A stretch of DNA of 7,703 nt from Clostridia bacterium. Its GTDB lineage: Bacteria > Bacillota > Clostridia > Christensenellales > Aristaeellaceae. The stretch is taken from the NCBI GenBank assembly GCA_030526935.1, contig JAUNBY010000121.1, positions 1 to 7,703 of the forward strand, given 5' to 3'. Each line of letters starts with the position of its first letter. The stretch's first letter is position 1. Shown in pieces: positions 5,813 through 7,703 of this stretch. A program made the translations under genes and the position numbers. The notes under the pieces are model-generated. The model searched no databases. It had not been told where the DNA came from and saw only the letters and a program-made list of their open reading frames with translations.

Positions 5813-6769
5813 ATGAAAAGATTACTGGCTCTATTACTCGCTCTCACCATGCTGGCAAGCGTATCTGCCGTAGCGGAAGAACTCTCATTCTCCAACGACA
5901 CCTCGGAACAGACCTACGCCTTCATTTCATTTCTCTCAGGCGGAGATCACTGGCGTCGCTGCTACATAGGATTTGAGGAAGCGGGCAAGCAACTCGGCGT
6001 ACAGACCGTACATCTCGGAGAAACCTCGGACGATCTTACCGCTTATCTGCGCAAAGTCGAGGAAGCCATCAATATGGGCGTCGACGGTATCGCTGTCGCG
6101 TGCTACAACGCCGACGCTTATATCGACGTAATCAACAAGGCTATGGAAGCGGGCATACCCGTCATCACATTCGACTCCGACTCGCCCAACAGCAATCGCC
6201 TGTCTTACATGTCGACCGGCAACTCTGACGCGGGCGCTTTTGCCGCCGACAAACTCGCCGAGTTGATCGGCAATACCGGAAAAGCCGTCATACTGACCCG
6301 CGTAGGACAGGAGAACATCGAAGCCCGCGCTAACGGCTTCACCGCGCGCTTGGCTGAGAAATATCCCGATATCGAGATAGCTGAGATATTGAACGCTCAG
6401 AACGACGATATTTCCGAGACCGCATCGAAGGTTTCAGCTGTCCTTCAGGCCAATCCTGAAATCAACTGCATCTATTCCGCCATCGGTGAAATTGGCGTCG
6501 GCGCGGCCCAAGCCGTTCGCGAACTGGGCAGAGTTGGCGAAGTGACCATTATAGCCTCCGACCTGGGCGATGCCCAGCTTGAACTGGTCAAGTCCGGAGA
6601 ACTTGCCGGAACGATCATGCAGGGTACCTACAACATGGGATGGTGGACGTGCGTAGGTCTTTACGCTCAGACAAACGGCCTTCTCGAGGGTAATCCGCTG
6701 CCGCCCTATATCAACACCGGCGTCGACTTCGTAGATATGAGCAACGTCGACAGGATCATGGAGCAATAA
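5813..6769 (+). CDS. Secreted/periplasmic sugar-binding protein of the CUT2 importer (RbsB-like)
   Basis: This protein captures the sugar outside the cytoplasmic membrane and delivers it to the permease. The 318 residues start with a Sec signal peptide: basic MKR, a Leu/Ala core, and probable cleavage after Ala21 (SAVA before EEL). No lipobox cysteine is present. The mature part fits the periplasmic-binding-protein family of ribose and galactose binders. Motifs are FISFLSGGDHWRRCYIGFEE (37-56) at the first lobe, NMGVDGIAVACYNADAY (87-103), AGIPVITFDSD (113-123), VGQENIEARANGF (164-176), and IIASDLGD (246-253) at the second-lobe hinge. Trp47, Asp121, Arg172 and Asp250 are plausible ligand contacts by family position. 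C-ending codons (AAC, GAC, ATC) are frequent, suggesting selection for high expression. The neighbouring kinase suggests a pentose or pentitol ligand, but this is inference. Confidence 0.92.
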   Translation: MKRLLALLLALTMLASVSAVAEELSFSNDTSEQTYAFISFLSGGDHWRRCYIGFEEAGKQLGVQTVHLGETSDDLTAYLRKVEEAINMGVDGIAVACYNADAYIDVINKAMEAGIPVITFDSDSPNSNRLSYMSTGNSDAGAFAADKLAELIGNTGKAVILTRVGQENIEARANGFTARLAEKYPDIEIAEILNAQNDDISETASKVSAVLQANPEINCIYSAIGEIGVGAAQAVRELGRVGEVTIIASDLGDAQLELVKSGELAGTIMQGTYNMGWWTCVGLYAQTNGLLEGNPLPPYINTGVDFVDMSNVDRIMEQ

Positions 6770-6791
6770 TCAATCAATAACGACATAGCCA

Positions 6792-6824
6792 AAGGGCAGG
6801 CATGGCGAAAGCCTGCTTGCCCTT
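6792..6824 (+). terminator. Strong intergenic hairpin with GAAA tetraloop (partial terminator or mRNA stabiliser)
   Basis: Bases 6792-6806 pair with 6811-6824 to give 14 base pairs, with one bulged T at 6803, one G-U pair and a GAAA (GNRA) tetraloop. The downstream sequence is ATGAATTTTAAGG, so only four T residues occur, five bases after the stem. It is therefore a poor intrinsic terminator, though it may attenuate read-through. Directly behind a binding-protein gene, such stems commonly protect the upstream message from 3' exonucleases and lower expression of the next gene. The AAGGAG at 6834-6839 serves the dehydrogenase. Confidence 0.6.
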
Positions 6825-6845
6825 ATGAATTTTAAGGAGCACATA

Positions 6846-7703
6846 ATGAACGAATTCAACTTTTATAATCCCACAAAGCTTATATTTGGACGCAAATCTA
6901 TTGAAAACATCGGGAAAATCGCCCGCGAATACGGCTCCCGCTGCCTTATCGTAACCCGCCCGTCAAAATCCGGATTCGCCAAGACTATCGAAAGGATCGA
7001 CGGTATTTTAAAAGCCGAGGGAATAGATACCTGCATATACGACGGCGTAGTAGCAAACCCGACGGTTGACAGCATTGACGAAGGCGCCCGCGTTGGACGC
7101 GAGTTTCATCCTGATTTCGTATTGGGTGTGGGCGGAGGTTCCGCGATGGATACCGCGAAATGCGTTGCCGTAGGCATAACGCACGAGGGGAGCATTTGGG
7201 ATTATTGTTTTTTCCAGAAGACGCAACCGACCGCAAGAACGCTTCCGTTTCTGCTCGTTTCCACAACCTCGGGAACCGGTTCTCACGTATGCGCAAACGC
7301 GGTACTTACGCTTACCGAACAGCAACATAAATCCGGAGTGAACGGGCCGTATCTCTACGCGAAAGCGTGCGTGATAGATCCGGAACTCATGTTGAGCGTA
7401 CCCGAGCACATAACCGCGTCCACGGGATTCGACGTGTTTTGCCATGCGTGGGAGTCATACACATCGATTCGCGTAAACGAGTTTTCATCCGTGTTTTCCC
7501 GCGAAGCCATACGCATCGTGCTCGAAACATTGCCGAAGCTCGTGAATGACCTTAACAATATTGAACTTCGCGAAAAAATGGCCTGGGCCGACACGCTCGC
7601 CGGTTACGCGCTTAACGAAGCCGGCGTCACCGTACCGCACGGCATTGGCATGGCGATTGGCGGGGTATGCCCTCATGTTATGCACGGGGAGGCTTTAGCG
7701 TAT
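6846..7703 (+). CDS. Iron-containing alcohol dehydrogenase (partial, C-terminus beyond window)
   Basis: This is an NAD(P)-dependent, metal-dependent oxidoreductase for alcohols, polyols or aldehydes. Within the window 286 residues are encoded without a stop; the family is usually 380-400 long, so about 100 residues are missing. ATG 6846 follows AAGGAG by 6 bases. The start MNEFNFYNPTKLIFG matches the family N-terminus. The nucleotide-binding domain has GVGGGSAMD (94-102) and STTSGTGSH (139-147), where Glu usually ends the latter motif. Metal ligands expected by comparison with E. coli FucO are present: Asp196 and His200 in TGFDVFCHAWESY, His265 in VPHGIG, and His280 in MHGEA. The active-site His four residues after the third ligand in FucO is Met269 here. 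The gene lies 76 bp behind the binding protein, past a strong hairpin, and probably shares its transcript. A polyol or lactaldehyde-like substrate is inference from context. Confidence 0.9.
   Translation, partial: MNEFNFYNPTKLIFGRKSIENIGKIAREYGSRCLIVTRPSKSGFAKTIERIDGILKAEGIDTCIYDGVVANPTVDSIDEGARVGREFHPDFVLGVGGGSAMDTAKCVAVGITHEGSIWDYCFFQKTQPTARTLPFLLVSTTSGTGSHVCANAVLTLTEQQHKSGVNGPYLYAKACVIDPELMLSVPEHITASTGFDVFCHAWESYTSIRVNEFSSVFSREAIRIVLETLPKLVNDLNNIELREKMAWADTLAGYALNEAGVTVPHGIGMAIGGVCPHVMHGEALAY

Noticed and set aside
7008..7445. 145-codon reverse-strand open frame inside the dehydrogenase
   Set aside because: It runs antisense to conserved nucleotide- and metal-binding motifs, and its composition (Arg/Tyr-rich) looks like a frame shadow.
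1..7703. CRISPR array, insertion sequence, tRNA, phage or defence system
   Set aside because: No regularly spaced repeats, transposase motifs, terminal inverted repeats or tRNA-like folds were seen. All long frames belong to standard sugar-metabolism families.

Overview
The window reads as a carbohydrate-catabolism locus of a bacterium, with every gene on the + strand. The GC content is roughly balanced. AUA, AGA/AGG and UCG codons are frequent, two genes start with TTG, and the Shine-Dalgarno sequences are strong (GGGAGG, GAGGAGG, AAGGAGG). The solute-binding protein begins with a short Leu/Ala-rich signal peptide. Together these suggest an uncultured Clostridia-type Firmicute, possibly gut-associated. 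That placement is inference and no marker gene is present.

Layout. Bases 1-77 may be the last 24 codons of an upstream gene. Bases 78-223 are an intergenic region with a textbook promoter (TTGACA, 17 bp, TATACT). Bases 224-1858 encode an L-ribulokinase of the FGGY family (AraB type), followed 32 bp later by a ROK-family repressor with an N-terminal winged helix and the zinc-binding ROK signature (1891-3099). Bases 3100-3263 are an AT-rich intergenic region carrying a second promoter with the same -35 and -10 hexamers and the same 17 bp spacing. Then comes a ribose/arabinose-type (CUT2) ABC importer: a double ATPase (3264-4784), an overlapping permease (4777-5742) and a secreted sugar-binding protein (5813-6769). 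An iron-containing alcohol dehydrogenase begins at 6846 and runs off the right edge. RNA hairpins lie between permease and binding protein and between binding protein and dehydrogenase. Neither has a proper U-tract.

How it fits together (inference). The importer brings in a pentose or pentitol. The dehydrogenase could interconvert a polyol and a ketose, or handle an aldehyde formed later in the pathway. The ribulokinase phosphorylates the ketose. The ROK protein probably senses the substrate and represses both promoters, which share an imperfect sequence motif. No arabinose isomerase or ribulose-5-phosphate epimerase is visible, so the classical araBAD pathway is not shown here. A pentitol pathway is a reasonable alternative, but the substrate cannot be settled from this window.

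I see no CRISPR array, mobile element, tRNA, rRNA or radically new system. The interesting points are regulatory and concern pathway identity.
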